Under the pieces are notes generated by a model that saw only the letters and a program-made list of their open reading frames with translations, was not told the origin of the DNA and did not search any database. Both the position numbers and the translations under genes were made by a program. Below, piece by piece: positions 14,854 through 24,009 of a stretch of 35,614 nt of DNA (positions are counted from its first letter, which is position 1; each line of letters opens with the position of its first letter). Source of the DNA: Myxococcales bacterium (lineage in GTDB: Bacteria; Myxococcota_A; Polyangia; Polyangiales; Polyangiaceae); NCBI GenBank assembly GCA_020430845.1, contig JAGQJA010000064.1, positions 12,009 through 47,622 of the forward strand. Reading direction: 5' to 3'.

Positions 14854-17800
14854 GACCCAGAGCGTCCCGAGGCGGCGACGCAGGGCGATGGCGTCGGAGC
14901 CGATGGCCCAGCGCGCCAGATCGCGCGCGGTCGGATGCCCGAGGATCGCCACGAGCGCCGCCTGCCCGCCGACGCGGAGTGACTGCCCGAGCGAGGCGTC
15001 GCTCGCCGTCACCTGCTCGATCGCCCAGCGGAGATCACCGCCGAGCAGGTAGGCCGCGCGCGCCTCCGCGCGGTCGAGGGCGGCGAGCAGCTCGTCGGTC
15101 GCGAGCGGGGGCGCCTCGGCCAGGCGGGGGCCGAGCTCTTCGAGCGACCGTCTGCGCTTGCGGTCGAGCGCGCGGCGTGCGCGCGGCTCGTACTCCGCGG
15201 CGGCCGCGTCGACGTCGGGCGTGAGCTGCCAATCGGGCGCGGCGACGCGCATCCACGCCGCCACGATCCCCACGACGGTCTGCCGCGGAACGGCGTTGAC
15301 CCACGGCACGCCGAGCGCGACGCGAAAGAGCAGCCGTCCGAGCGTCGCCATCACGCGCGGCTCCGAGAGCATGGCGTAGCTCGACGGCAGGAGGATCCAC
15401 GGGTCGTCCTCGACGGCGACGGCGGCGTGTGGTGCCGCGTCCGAGACCGCCAGCTCGACGTCGTCGGTGATGCCGAACGCGCGGACGGCGCGATCGAAGA
15501 GCTGCCGCAGCGGCACGGCCGTGCGCGGCTTGACGCGATCACGCGTGGAGGCGCCGAGCTCGGCCAGGGTGACGCGCGCGAGCTTGCCCGCGAGCGGCCC
15601 GCACGCCGCGGCGACGAGCAGCGCCGGGTGCCGGCCCTCTTCGGGCAGCACGTACTCGAACAGCGTCGGCGCGCCGATCGGTTCGAGCTCGGCGTACGCG
15701 TGGCGGCGACCGTCGAGCGCCAGGAGCGCCGCGTCGTCGATGTCCCCCGTGATGCCGCGGAGCTCGCGCATCACGTGCGCCTCTTGTCTGCGCCCCATGC
15801 CCGTGAGCGCGCTCTCGAGGAGGCGGATCATGCGTGGCTCGCGGCGCAGCGCGCCCATCGCGGGGCTGCGCTCGGGGCCGAGCACGGGCACGGTCACTGC
15901 GACGGCCTCTTCGTGCCGGCCCACGTCGACCAGCGCAGTGGCGAGCGGCACACGCGCGGCGTGCAGCGTCGTGTCGAGCCGGAGCGCCTCTTCGAGGTGG
16001 GCGATGCCGGCCTCGTGTTGCTTGGTCACCTCGACCTCGATGTCACCGAGCATCGCGAGCCACGCCGGGTTCTGCGGCGTGCCGAGCTCCTTGGCGCGCG
16101 CGATGACGCGGCTCATCAGGCGCGCCAGCGCCGCCCGGTCCTTGCCGGCGATCTTGCCGAGCGCCTGGAGCGTGACGTTGTCCTCGCTCAGCGCCGCAGC
16201 CTCGATCACCGCGTCCTCGACGCCCGTCGCGTCGCCCTCGACGAGCCGCGCGTCGGCCAGCTCCAGCAGCGTCTTGCGGCGGAGCGCGCGGTCGGGCTCG
16301 CACGCGGCGAGCCGCGCGAGGAATCCGGTGCGCTCGGGGCTCTGCGCGCCGCGATAGCTGTCGACCATCATGCGGAGCGCGCGCGGGTGTGCGTCGTCGA
16401 TCACGATCGCCGCCTTGAGCGCTTCTTGTGCGTGCTTGGTGTTGCCCAGCACCTTGCCCTCGATCGACGCGATGCCCATGAGCGCCACGTGTCGCTCCGT
16501 CGACTCCCGCGCCTTCTCGACGATGACGCCCAGCACCTCGAGCGCCTTGGGCCACGCGCGCTGTCCGATGTAGAGCTCGGCGAGCGTGAGCAGCGTGGGC
16601 GTGTGACTCCCCGACACCTCACGCGCGCGCTCGAGCGCCGACACGGCGGCGAGCGGGTCGTTGAGGTGTCTGCGTGAGACCTCGGCGAGCTCGGTCGCGA
16701 TGGGGACGATCGCCTCGGCGGTGCGAGCCTGTCGGAGCGCGCGGCGCAGGCTCGACGCGAGCAGGTCCCAGCGCCCGTGCTTGGCGTGCAGCTCCGCGAG
16801 CCGCGCGGCCACGGTCACGGCGTCCGCGTCGGCCGCGAGCGCCGCGTCGAGCAGCGCGGCGGCGCCTTCTTCGTCTCCGCTCGCGATGGAGAGGTCTGCG
16901 GCGTCGCGGAGCAGCTCGGCCTTGGTCGCGAGGTCCGAGCAGCACTCGGCCAGCGCGCGTGCCGCGGCGACCCCGGCGGCGCGCTCGCCCGTGGCGTTGG
17001 CCGCGCGCGCGAGGGCCACGGCGGCGCTCAGGCTCGTCGGATCGATGCGTCGCGCCTCCTCGAGCCACGGCAGGGCGGCGTCGGGTCGGCCGGTGTGCTC
17101 GAAGGCGCTCGCGGCGTCGAGGCAGAGCAAGACGCGCTCCGTGTCGTCGACGGCGACCTCGAGCAGGCGGCGCAGCGCCTCGGCCACGAGGTCGGCCGTG
17201 GCCGCGTCGCCCGACAGCGCGGCGGCGTACCCACGGCGTGCGACGGCCTCGACGGCGGCACGGTCGGCGGTGCCCGCGGCCAAGATGCGATCCCAGGGAT
17301 CGAGCCCGCCGCGGTCGGGTTGCGTCTCGTCGAGCACGCGGCCGAGCGCGAAGAGCGCCCGCAGCTGCGCCAGGGGAGACGCGAAGGCGTCGGCCTGCAT
17401 CACGAGGACGTTTGCGAGGAGCGGTCGAGCCGCGGCCGCGCGGGCGAGACGCTCCGCGACGCGAAGCGCCGGCGTCGCGGGCACCGTGCTACCGAGCAGG
17501 CGCTCGGCCGCGTCGCTCGCGCCGGCGGAGGGGACGTCGGAGTCGAGCAAGGCCGTCGCGCGCTCGAGGGGAGACAGGAACGCGGGCGCGACGTCGACCC
17601 GCGCGCCGAGCCGTCGCAGGCGCCCGTGGATGAGCTCGTCCGAGAGCTCCGCGCACGCGTTCTCGTACAGCGTCACGGCGCGGTCGTCGCCACCGGGCCG
17701 TCGCTCTTCGAGCTCTGCGGCGCGCACCAAGAGGCTCGCGCGCGCGATCGGCGTCGGGGCCGTCTCGGCGAGCCGCTCGAGGCCCGCGCGCAGGCGGTCG

Positions 17801-20013
17801 ACGTCGCCGATGGCCTGGAGCACGCGCACGTACGTGTCTCGGACGCCTTCGTCCTCGACGTGGCTCTCGAGCGCCTTCTCCACGGCGCGGAGCGCCCTCG
17901 CCGGCGCCGCCAGGTGCGTCCAGAGGACCTCGGCCTGCTCGAGCATGAGCGCGAGGCGCGCGCGCTCGGGCGCCTTGGCCGTGCGGCTCGCCAGGCTCTT
18001 GACGACCTGCTCCCATCGACCCGCGGTCGCGTGCACGCGCGTCACGAGCTTGCCGGCGTCGGCGGCGATGGACGTCTCGGTCGACTCGGCGAGACGCTCC
18101 GCGATGTCGAGGCACCGCGTCGGGTCGATCGTCACGAGCGCCGTCGCGGCGCGTAGCTCGAGCGCCTCCCGCGCCGGGCGTTCGTTCACGAGCTCGGCCT
18201 CCGCGAGCACGGCACGCGCGAGCGCGCGAGCGTCGCCGGCGCGCGCGGCGCAGGTCTGCAGGCCCACGATCGCGCTCGTGCGCGCGGGATCGACCTCGAG
18301 CACCGCCTCGTAGGCGCGAGCGGCGAGCTGCGCGTCGCCGAGCACCTCGTCCCACATCCAAGCGACCTTCTCCAGGTAGTAGAGGCGTCGCTCGCGCGTG
18401 GGTGCAGTCTCGGCGGCCTGCACGTACATCGCGACCCTCTCTCTCGCGCGCTCGCGCTCGGCGCCCGAGACGGTGGGCGCGAGCGCGTGCACGATCGCGT
18501 CCATCACGGCCGGCTTGCCCGGCGTGGCGAGCCACGCCGACTGCAGGTGCTTGAGCGCGTCACCAGGCCTGCCGTCGTCGCGGGCGGCCTCCGCCGCGAA
18601 GAGGAGCGCCTCGGAGCGCGACGCCTCGGTGTCGCGCCGTGCGGCCTCGCGCACCCAGAGCACGACGCGCTGATCTCGCTTGCCCGCCGCGACCAGCACG
18701 CGATCGAGCTCACCCAGCAGGACCTCGTCCTCGGGGTCGGCCATCCGAGCCCGCTCGAGCGCGAGCACGGCGGTACCCGCGTCGCCCGCGCGCTCGGCAG
18801 CGGCGGCGACCGCCCGGAGCGCGCGCGCCTCGGCGCGGCTGCCCGACGCAAAGGCGAGGCGGATGCGCCGAAGGCGAAGCACGTCGGTCGCGTGGCCGGC
18901 GGCCTCGTGCAGCGCGAGCAGCTCGTCGACGACGCGCCCGTCCACGAGCTCGGTGGTGCGAGCGCGCGCGAGGGCTCGTTCGAGCAGGCGGATCGCGCGC
19001 ACGGGATCGTTCGCGTGGAGGGTGAGGAGCGCGGCGTCGAGCTCGAGGCGCGCGGCCCGTCGTGCGTCGGACTCGAGCGCTGCCTCTTGTTCGAGCAGGT
19101 CGGCGAGCTTCGCCTCGTCGCGGTGCCGCGACGCATGCATGACGCACGCATCGCGGACGGGCCCGATTCCGCTCGAGAGCGCCAGCGCCCGTTCGAGCGC
19201 CTCGCCCGCCGCGCGCGCGTCTCCGCAGCGTCGGTCGAGGATGCCTGCGCGCTCCGTGTGGAGCCAGGCCGCGAGCTCGGCGTCGTCGACCTGATCGGCC
19301 AGGTGGGCGAGGTGGGCGGCGAGCTCGGCGTGGAGGTCCAACGCGTCGAGGGCCGCCTCGAGCCCGCCGAGCGCCGCAGGATGGTCCGGGGCGAGGGCCA
19401 GCGCCTCGCGCCACACCGCGAGCGACGCCGTCGTCGGTCCGCGCCGCGCCTCGAGCCTCGCCGCGCGCTCGCAGAGCATGTCGGCCTTGACCCTCGGCGA
19501 CGGGGCGTGCTCCGCGAGCTGCTCCAGGTGGGGCAGCTCCGCGTCGACCGTGCCCGCGATCCGGGCGAGGCGCGCGAGCATCGCGTGCGCCGCGGCGCGC
19601 GTCGCGGGCGGCGCGCCGTCTGCGGTGCCGCGCCCCAGCGACGCCGTAGCGGCGGCGGTGGCCCCCGAGATGTCGCCCGCGTCGCGGAGCGCGCGAGCGA
19701 GCTCGAGCCGCGCGCGTGCGCTCGCGAGCGGGTCCTTGGCCAGTGCCCCGAGGCGGGCGCGCAGGAGGGCGATCTCTCCGCTGTCCTCTGCGTTCGGCGC
19801 CCAGCGCTCCGTCCCTCGTGGCAACAGATCGCGCGGGCTCGGCATGCGGATGGCCGGCCGCTCGACGGGGGGCAGGACGACGCCGTGGCGCCCGGTCAAC
19901 GCGGTCGCCGTCGTCGAGGCCGCGGCGGCGCCGAGGAGCGACGTGCGCTCCTCTTCGATGTCGACGATCACGTCTGCGACGGACGGCGCGCCCGGGGACT
20001 CGACACCTTGCAT
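14851..20013 (-). CDS. Very large TPR-repeat protein (1720 residues)
   Basis: From the ATG at 20013; a TTG at 20031 would add six residues, but TACGCT nine bases before 20013 favours the ATG. No signal peptide or membrane helix is seen, so it should be cytoplasmic. Residues about 70-1380 are a near-continuous series of degenerate helical repeats of TPR type (for example LEEALRLDTTLHAARVPLATA and LERARMADPEDEVLLGELD), rich in Ala, Arg, Glu and Leu. The last 330 residues form a different alpha-helical region with FEYVLPEEGRHPALLVAAA, WILLPSSYAML and GVPWVNAVP. Function is unknown; a scaffold for large assemblies or signalling is inferred from the repeats. The N-terminal 50 residues have a short acidic DIEEERTSLL motif followed by a Pro-rich linker. 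Confidence 0.88.
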   Translation of the reverse strand: MQGVESPGAPSVADVIVDIEEERTSLLGAAAASTTATALTGRHGVVLPPVERPAIRMPSPRDLLPRGTERWAPNAEDSGEIALLRARLGALAKDPLASARARLELARALRDAGDISGATAAATASLGRGTADGAPPATRAAAHAMLARLARIAGTVDAELPHLEQLAEHAPSPRVKADMLCERAARLEARRGPTTASLAVWREALALAPDHPAALGGLEAALDALDLHAELAAHLAHLADQVDDAELAAWLHTERAGILDRRCGDARAAGEALERALALSSGIGPVRDACVMHASRHRDEAKLADLLEQEAALESDARRAARLELDAALLTLHANDPVRAIRLLERALARARTTELVDGRVVDELLALHEAAGHATDVLRLRRIRLAFASGSRAEARALRAVAAAAERAGDAGTAVLALERARMADPEDEVLLGELDRVLVAAGKRDQRVVLWVREAARRDTEASRSEALLFAAEAARDDGRPGDALKHLQSAWLATPGKPAVMDAIVHALAPTVSGAERERARERVAMYVQAAETAPTRERRLYYLEKVAWMWDEVLGDAQLAARAYEAVLEVDPARTSAIVGLQTCAARAGDARALARAVLAEAELVNERPAREALELRAATALVTIDPTRCLDIAERLAESTETSIAADAGKLVTRVHATAGRWEQVVKSLASRTAKAPERARLALMLEQAEVLWTHLAAPARALRAVEKALESHVEDEGVRDTYVRVLQAIGDVDRLRAGLERLAETAPTPIARASLLVRAAELEERRPGGDDRAVTLYENACAELSDELIHGRLRRLGARVDVAPAFLSPLERATALLDSDVPSAGASDAAERLLGSTVPATPALRVAERLARAAAARPLLANVLVMQADAFASPLAQLRALFALGRVLDETQPDRGGLDPWDRILAAGTADRAAVEAVARRGYAAALSGDAATADLVAEALRRLLEVAVDDTERVLLCLDAASAFEHTGRPDAALPWLEEARRIDPTSLSAAVALARAANATGERAAGVAAARALAECCSDLATKAELLRDAADLSIASGDEEGAAALLDAALAADADAVTVAARLAELHAKHGRWDLLASSLRRALRQARTAEAIVPIATELAEVSRRHLNDPLAAVSALERAREVSGSHTPTLLTLAELYIGQRAWPKALEVLGVIVEKARESTERHVALMGIASIEGKVLGNTKHAQEALKAAIVIDDAHPRALRMMVDSYRGAQSPERTGFLARLAACEPDRALRRKTLLELADARLVEGDATGVEDAVIEAAALSEDNVTLQALGKIAGKDRAALARLMSRVIARAKELGTPQNPAWLAMLGDIEVEVTKQHEAGIAHLEEALRLDTTLHAARVPLATALVDVGRHEEAVAVTVPVLGPERSPAMGALRREPRMIRLLESALTGMGRRQEAHVMRELRGITGDIDDAALLALDGRRHAYAELEPIGAPTLFEYVLPEEGRHPALLVAAACGPLAGKLARVTLAELGASTRDRVKPRTAVPLRQLFDRAVRAFGITDDVELAVSDAAPHAAVAVEDDPWILLPSSYAMLSEPRVMATLGRLLFRVALGVPWVNAVPRQTVVGIVAAWMRVAAPDWQLTPDVDAAAAEYEPRARRALDRKRRRSLEELGPRLAEAPPLATDELLAALDRAEARAAYLLGGDLRWAIEQVTASDASLGQSLRVGGQAALVAILGHPTARDLARWAIGSDAIALRRRLGTLWV

Positions 20014-20022
20014 GGTGCATGG

Positions 20023-20028
20023 AGCGTA
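20023..20028 (-). promoter_or_regulatory. -10-like box for the large TPR gene
   Basis: TACGCT on the minus strand, 9 bases before the ATG at 20013. It supports that ATG over the upstream TTG at 20031. Confidence 0.45.
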
Positions 20029-20090
20029 CAACGTTCGCCTGGTTCGCGTGTGCCTTGCGGACGCGAGGGGGGCTGCGGCAGAGTGAACGC

Positions 20091-20948
20091 ATGGCGCGAG
20101 ACCTCGACGGGCGCACCTTCGTCGTCACCGGCGCGAGCGCAGGCATCGGGCGCGCCACGGCCTCGGCGCTCGCCGAGCGCGGGGGCCGGCTCGTCATGGC
20201 CTGTCGCGACGTCGACAAGGCCGGCGCGGTGGCCGCGCAGATCCGCTCCGCCACCGGCGCCCACGTCGAGGTCGTCGGCCTCGACCTCGCCGACCTCGAG
20301 AGCGTGCGCCGCTGCGCAGGGGAGCTCGCGTCGCGGGCCGAGCCCGTGCACGTGCTCGTGAACAACGCGGGCATCGCCGGCGTCCGCGGCGTCACCCGTG
20401 ACGGATTCGAGCTCGCGTTCGGCACGAACCACCTCGGGCACTTCTTGTGGACTGCGCTCTTGCTCGACAAGCTCGCCGAGAGCGCCCCCGCGCGCATCGT
20501 CCACGTGGCGAGCCGCGCGCACTACCAGGCCGAGCGCCCCGACTGGTCTGCGTTGCGAGCCCCCACCAAGAGTCGGACCGGCGTGGCCGAATACCGCCTG
20601 TCCAAGCTCTGCAACATTCTCTTCTCGCGCGAGCTCGCCCACCGGCTCGACGCGACGCGCGTGCGCACGTACGCGCTCCACCCCGGCGTCGTGGCCTCCG
20701 ACCTCTGGCGCGTGCTCCCGAGCTTTGCCCAATGGCTCGCGAAGCGCGTGATGATCACCAACGAAGAGGGCGCTCTCACGTCGCTGCACTGCGCCGCGAG
20801 CGCCGAGGCCGCACACGAGACCGGCCTCTACTATCACGACGCCCGGCCGCGAGCCCCGAGCGAGCTCGCGCGGGACGACGGTCTCGCGCGAGAGCTCTGG
20901 GCGCGCAGCGAAGAGTGGACGCGCGCCCCGAGCCCGACCGCGCGGTGA
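20091..20948 (+). CDS. Short-chain dehydrogenase/reductase (retinol dehydrogenase-like)
   Basis: 285 residues. Classical SDR features: cofactor motif TGASAGIG (13-20), VLVNNAG near 87-93, catalytic Ser in VHVASRAH near 143, and YRLSK (Tyr near 168, Lys four later). ACRDVDKA after the second strand, with an Arg there, suggests NADP(H). GTNHLGHF and ALHPGVVASDLWR are characteristic of the RDH/WW-domain-oxidoreductase branch, which reduces lipophilic carbonyls. The substrate is not deducible. It is divergent from the TPR gene with 77 bases between starts. A long stem closes the gene with the stop codon in its loop. Confidence 0.9.
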   Translation: MARDLDGRTFVVTGASAGIGRATASALAERGGRLVMACRDVDKAGAVAAQIRSATGAHVEVVGLDLADLESVRRCAGELASRAEPVHVLVNNAGIAGVRGVTRDGFELAFGTNHLGHFLWTALLLDKLAESAPARIVHVASRAHYQAERPDWSALRAPTKSRTGVAEYRLSKLCNILFSRELAHRLDATRVRTYALHPGVVASDLWRVLPSFAQWLAKRVMITNEEGALTSLHCAASAEAAHETGLYYHDARPRAPSELARDDGLARELWARSEEWTRAPSPTAR

Positions 20949-20960
20949 GGCGCGGCTCGG
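20928..20960 (+). terminator. Long hairpin with the SDR stop codon in the loop
   Basis: CCGAG (20928-20932), a 5-base bulge, and CCGCGC (20938-20943) pair with GCGCGG (20950-20955) and CTCGG (20956-20960): 11 bp. The loop holds the TGA stop (20946-20948). No T-tract. Confidence 0.5.
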
Positions 20961-20979
20961 TCTCGCGGGCCGCCGCGGC

Positions 20980-21984
20980 TCAGCGGTAGAAGTTCTGCAG
21001 GAGCCACACCTTGCCGTCGGGCGCGATGAAGAACCCGCACGCGAGGCCCTTGTACGACTTCTCGGTCATGTTGATGTAGTGCCCGTGCGCCGAGTACGGC
21101 TCGCCCGGTCCCTCGGCGAACATCTGCTCGAGGCACATGGCGACGACGCTCTCCGGCGTGCCGGGGTAGCCGGGGCACTCGTTCTGAGAGGCCTCTCCGC
21201 AGCGGCCGAAGGTGGCGTGCGCGCGGTTCGCCGCAGCGTCGTCCTTGGCCTGGCCGTCGGTGCACGGCTCGTGGTCGCGGCGGAGATCGAGCGGCGCGAC
21301 GCCGACGCGGGCGCGGTAGCCGTTGGTTCGCTCGAGGCACGCGTGCCGCGCCGACGCGAAGGCGTCGTTCACCGGCGGAGGGGTCGGCGTCGTCGCGGTG
21401 GGCGCGGGGGTGGTGGCCGTCGGTGCCGGCGTCGGCATCTGACCTGCGTACACGCACGTCATCCCGAACGGCGTCTGCGAGCACGCGGCGCCCGCCTTGC
21501 AGTCGCTCGCAGACGAGCAGCCTCCGCAGCGTCCCTGGATGCAGCGGCCGAAGGCGCACTGGAAGTCGTTGTCGCTGGCGCAGGGCAGACCGATCGCGGC
21601 GACGATGGGGGGCGCCGGTTGGCCCGGGGCGGGCGGGGTGTTCTGCGTCTGCGTAGGCGCCGGCGCGGGCTGCGTGGGCGCAGGCTGCTGGGGCTGTCCC
21701 GGCGGCGGATACTGCTGCGGAGGGTACGGCTGCGGCGGAGGATAGGCGCCGGGCGGGTAACCCTGCGGCGGCGGCCCCGGCGGCTGCGCTTGCGGCGTCT
21801 GCGCCTGCTGGTTGCCGCGGTACTCGCAGCCATGCGCAAAGCCGACCAAGACGACGAGGCCGAGCGCGCCGGCCGTCAGGCGGCGAGGGCGGACCGCGCG
21901 GTGGCCGCGCTCTCGTGGCGGCGGCGGCAGGGCGTTCGAGGGGCCATGATTCGTGGGGTCGATCGTCACGGCAACACCTTGCAC
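20980..21984 (-). CDS. CAP/SCP-domain lipoprotein with Pro/Gln-rich linker
   Basis: 334 residues from a GTG; a TAACGT box 8 bases upstream supports this start. A hydrophobic segment AGALGLVVLVGFA ends in HGC (Cys53), a lipobox-like site after an unusually long N-terminus. Residues about 57-126 are a Pro/Gln/Tyr-rich linker with YPP repeats. A Cys-rich block follows (FQCAFGRCIQGRCGGCSSASDC), then a second Pro/Thr linker. The C-terminal 130 residues are a CAP domain: ARHACLERTNGYRARVG, AHATFGRCGEASQN, and AHGHYINMTEKSYKGLACGFF, which keep the family His, GE and GHY motifs. The protein is probably exposed on the outer membrane. CAP proteins bind lipids or act in envelope interactions; role here unknown. 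Confidence 0.85.
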   Translation of the reverse strand: MQGVAVTIDPTNHGPSNALPPPPRERGHRAVRPRRLTAGALGLVVLVGFAHGCEYRGNQQAQTPQAQPPGPPPQGYPPGAYPPPQPYPPQQYPPPGQPQQPAPTQPAPAPTQTQNTPPAPGQPAPPIVAAIGLPCASDNDFQCAFGRCIQGRCGGCSSASDCKAGAACSQTPFGMTCVYAGQMPTPAPTATTPAPTATTPTPPPVNDAFASARHACLERTNGYRARVGVAPLDLRRDHEPCTDGQAKDDAAANRAHATFGRCGEASQNECPGYPGTPESVVAMCLEQMFAEGPGEPYSAHGHYINMTEKSYKGLACGFFIAPDGKVWLLQNFYR

Positions 21985-21992
21985 CGATCCGC

Positions 21993-21998
21993 ACGTTA
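21993..21998 (-). promoter_or_regulatory. -10-like box for the CAP lipoprotein
   Basis: TAACGT on the minus strand, 8 bases before the GTG at 21984. The divergent methyltransferase box at 22014 is 15 bases away. Confidence 0.5.
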
Positions 21999-22013
21999 AG
22001 GAAACGCCCGTGG

Positions 22014-22019
22014 TACATC
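22014..22019 (+). promoter_or_regulatory. -10-like box for the methyltransferase
   Basis: TACATC, 6 bases before the GTG at 22026. The final base is C rather than T, so weaker than the others, but the spacing would make the mRNA exactly leaderless. Confidence 0.4.
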
Positions 22020-22025
22020 ACGGGG

Positions 22026-22733
22026 GTGTTTCACCCCGACGGACCGACCTTCCTCGAGCTCATGAAGCAGGCGCTCGCGTCGACCGAGCGCGGCTACGAC
22101 ATGATCGCGCCCAAGTTCGATCACACGCCCTTCCGGACGCCCGGCGAGGTGCTCGGGCCGATGGTCGGCGTGATCGGCGAGGTGCGCTCGGCGCTCGACG
22201 TGTGCTGCGGTACCGGCGCGGCGATGCGCGTGCTGCGCCCCCATTGCACCGAGCGCGTCGTGGGCATCGATTTCAGCCAGGGCATGCTCGACGAGGCCCG
22301 CCGAAGGTTGGCCGACGCACCGGGTGACGCCCGCGTCGAGCTCGTGCGCGGCGACGCCCTCGAGCTCCCCTTCGACGACGAGTTCGACATCGTCACGTCG
22401 GTGGGCGCGTTCGGGCACGTCCTGCCCGAGGACGAAGATCGCTTCGTCGCCGGGATCGCCCGGGCGCTCGTCACAGGCGGTCGCTTCGTCTTCGTGACGG
22501 CCGAGGCGCCGACGGTGGGCTCACGCGGCTGGTGGATGTCCCACGGCTTCAACGCCGTGATGCGCGTCCGCAACGCGGTGCTCTCGCCGCAGTTCATCAT
22601 GTACTACCTGACGTTCCTCTGGCCCGACGTGCACGCCCTGCTCGAGCGTCACGGCTTCGACGTGGCCGTCAAACGCGGCCTCTGCCCCGCGCCGTACGGC
22701 CGGGCGATCGTCGTCATCGCCACCAAGCGCTGA
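22026..22733 (+). CDS. Class I SAM-dependent methyltransferase
   Basis: 235 residues from the GTG at 22026; upstream in-frame codons run into the divergent CAP gene, and the TACATC box favours this GTG. Motif I is ALDVCCGTGAAM (56-67), motif II VVGIDFSQGMLDEARRR, a post-II segment VELVRGDALELPFDDEFD, and motif IV/post-IV IVTSVGAFGHVLPEDED. The layout is that of the Methyltransf_11/25 families. A basic and aromatic C-terminal part (FIMYYLTFLWPDVHALLERH) probably forms the substrate lid. Substrate unknown. Divergent from the CAP lipoprotein with 41 bases between starts, so the two may be co-regulated. Confidence 0.88.
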   Translation: MFHPDGPTFLELMKQALASTERGYDMIAPKFDHTPFRTPGEVLGPMVGVIGEVRSALDVCCGTGAAMRVLRPHCTERVVGIDFSQGMLDEARRRLADAPGDARVELVRGDALELPFDDEFDIVTSVGAFGHVLPEDEDRFVAGIARALVTGGRFVFVTAEAPTVGSRGWWMSHGFNAVMRVRNAVLSPQFIMYYLTFLWPDVHALLERHGFDVAVKRGLCPAPYGRAIVVIATKR

Positions 22734-22756
22734 CGCCCGCGCGCAACAGGAACGCC

Positions 22757-23782
22757 TCAGAACGGCGCGGTGCGGATCGACACGCGCTGGCCGATGGCCT
22801 TGCTCGGGGCTCTGGGGACCGTCGCCGCGCGCGTGGTGGGCGCCGCGCGGCGCGCGGGCTTGGCCTTGGGCGCGCGCTTCACGCGGGCCGGTGCTTCGTC
22901 CTCGAGCTCCATGTCGTTGCGCGGCGGCTCCGGTGCGGCAGGCGCGACCGTGGCGGGCTCGATGGCCTCTGGCGCCTCGGCCGTGGGCGGCGCGTCCGGG
23001 GTGGCGGTCGGCGCCGCGGTCAGCGTCGATCGGACATTGCGCACGCTCGACACGTCGTCGGTCGCGTCGGCGACCTTGAGCACCAGGAGCATCGCGACGA
23101 AGAGCCCCGCGATCGCGACCGCTCCGACGCGCATCGCCTTGCGGGTCGAAGGCGCGGAGAGCGCCTCACGCAGCGCCTCGAAGAGCGTACGCGCGGGGGC
23201 CTCGAGCACGGCGCGCCACGGCGAGCTCACCTTGCGGGTGAGGCGGTCGAGCGCGACGTCGGAGAGCGCGACGAGCGCCCGCCCTACAGGGGTCCAGGGC
23301 TTCGGCGGCGGCGGCGCGAAGCTCAAGATGCGCGACTGGCGGAGGCGCACGTCGAGCTCGTCGACCGTGTACGCGCGAAAGGACGTCGGCGGCGCCTCGT
23401 CGACGGGCGCCAGCTCGAGCTCGTCGGTCGCGTCCTCGTCGGGGGCGTTCGACGTCTGCGACGCGTGCGGCTCGGGCACCCGGATGCCCGACGGAGGAGA
23501 CTCTTCGTTGACGCGCTCGCACGCGTCGAGCGTGGCCCACAGCTCCGCGGGCGGCGGCGGCGCTTCGGTCGAGGCGGGCACGATGCAAGGCTGCGGTGGC
23601 CGAGGGGCCTGGGCCCTGCGCGCCTCGACGACGGCCCACGGGATCACGTCCCGCACCGTCCCGTCGGTCGCAGGACGCGGCACGACGCGCGGCGCCGCGG
23701 GGGCGTGCGCGTGGAGCGAGGCGCGGGGGGGCCGTGGCGACGGACGGACGTCCGCCGCTCGGAGAGGTTCAGACTTACCCAT
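22757..23782 (-). CDS. Single-pass membrane protein with Pro-rich cytoplasmic region
   Basis: 341 residues from MGKSEPL. The ATG at 23782 has GGAGGG on the minus strand eight bases upstream; the frame is open farther but has no better start. Residues 1-130 are Pro/Ala/Glu-rich and probably disordered. Residues 131-210 carry an amphipathic helical region (FRAYTVDELDVRLRQSRILS, RALVALSDVALDRLTRK). One membrane helix lies at about 217-237 (MRVGAVAIAGLFVAMLLVL). The periplasmic tail of about 100 residues is Ala/Pro-rich and ends with Arg/Lys-rich stretches. No known domain is recognised. The long cytoplasmic part would suit a scaffold or signalling adaptor, but this is speculation. Confidence 0.72.
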   Translation of the reverse strand: MGKSEPLRAADVRPSPRPPRASLHAHAPAAPRVVPRPATDGTVRDVIPWAVVEARRAQAPRPPQPCIVPASTEAPPPPAELWATLDACERVNEESPPSGIRVPEPHASQTSNAPDEDATDELELAPVDEAPPTSFRAYTVDELDVRLRQSRILSFAPPPPKPWTPVGRALVALSDVALDRLTRKVSSPWRAVLEAPARTLFEALREALSAPSTRKAMRVGAVAIAGLFVAMLLVLKVADATDDVSSVRNVRSTLTAAPTATPDAPPTAEAPEAIEPATVAPAAPEPPRNDMELEDEAPARVKRAPKAKPARRAAPTTRAATVPRAPSKAIGQRVSIRTAPF

Positions 23783-23973
23783 CCTGCGTCCCTCCTCAGC
23801 ACGACTCGGGCCACGAAATCCTGTCTCTGCCCACGCAACTATTTCCGTGGGAGCGGACGGTGAGATCCCCGTGAGCATGGATAGAGTCGGATCCGGTTGA
23901 TGCTTCCTCGGCTCATCGGGGTTGCGTCCCTACACGCGCCGTGGGACGCCCGTGAGACGGCTCGACGAGAAGC

Positions 23974-23986
23974 ATGCATGATGCAT
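23974..23986. promoter_or_regulatory. Symmetric ATGCAT repeat upstream of the alcohol dehydrogenase
   Basis: ATGCAT-G-ATGCAT, a 13-base palindrome of two self-complementary hexamers, lies 23 bases before the GTG at 24010. It is a candidate operator. The remainder of 23783-24009 holds no convincing ORF. Confidence 0.35.
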
Positions 23987-24009
23987 CTCACGCCGAAGGA
24001 GCTCGCCGA

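Noticed and set aside
23974-24009. ATG at 23974 as start of the alcohol dehydrogenase
   Set aside because: It has no ribosome site and lies in a palindrome, while AAGGAG is correctly spaced before the GTG at 24010.
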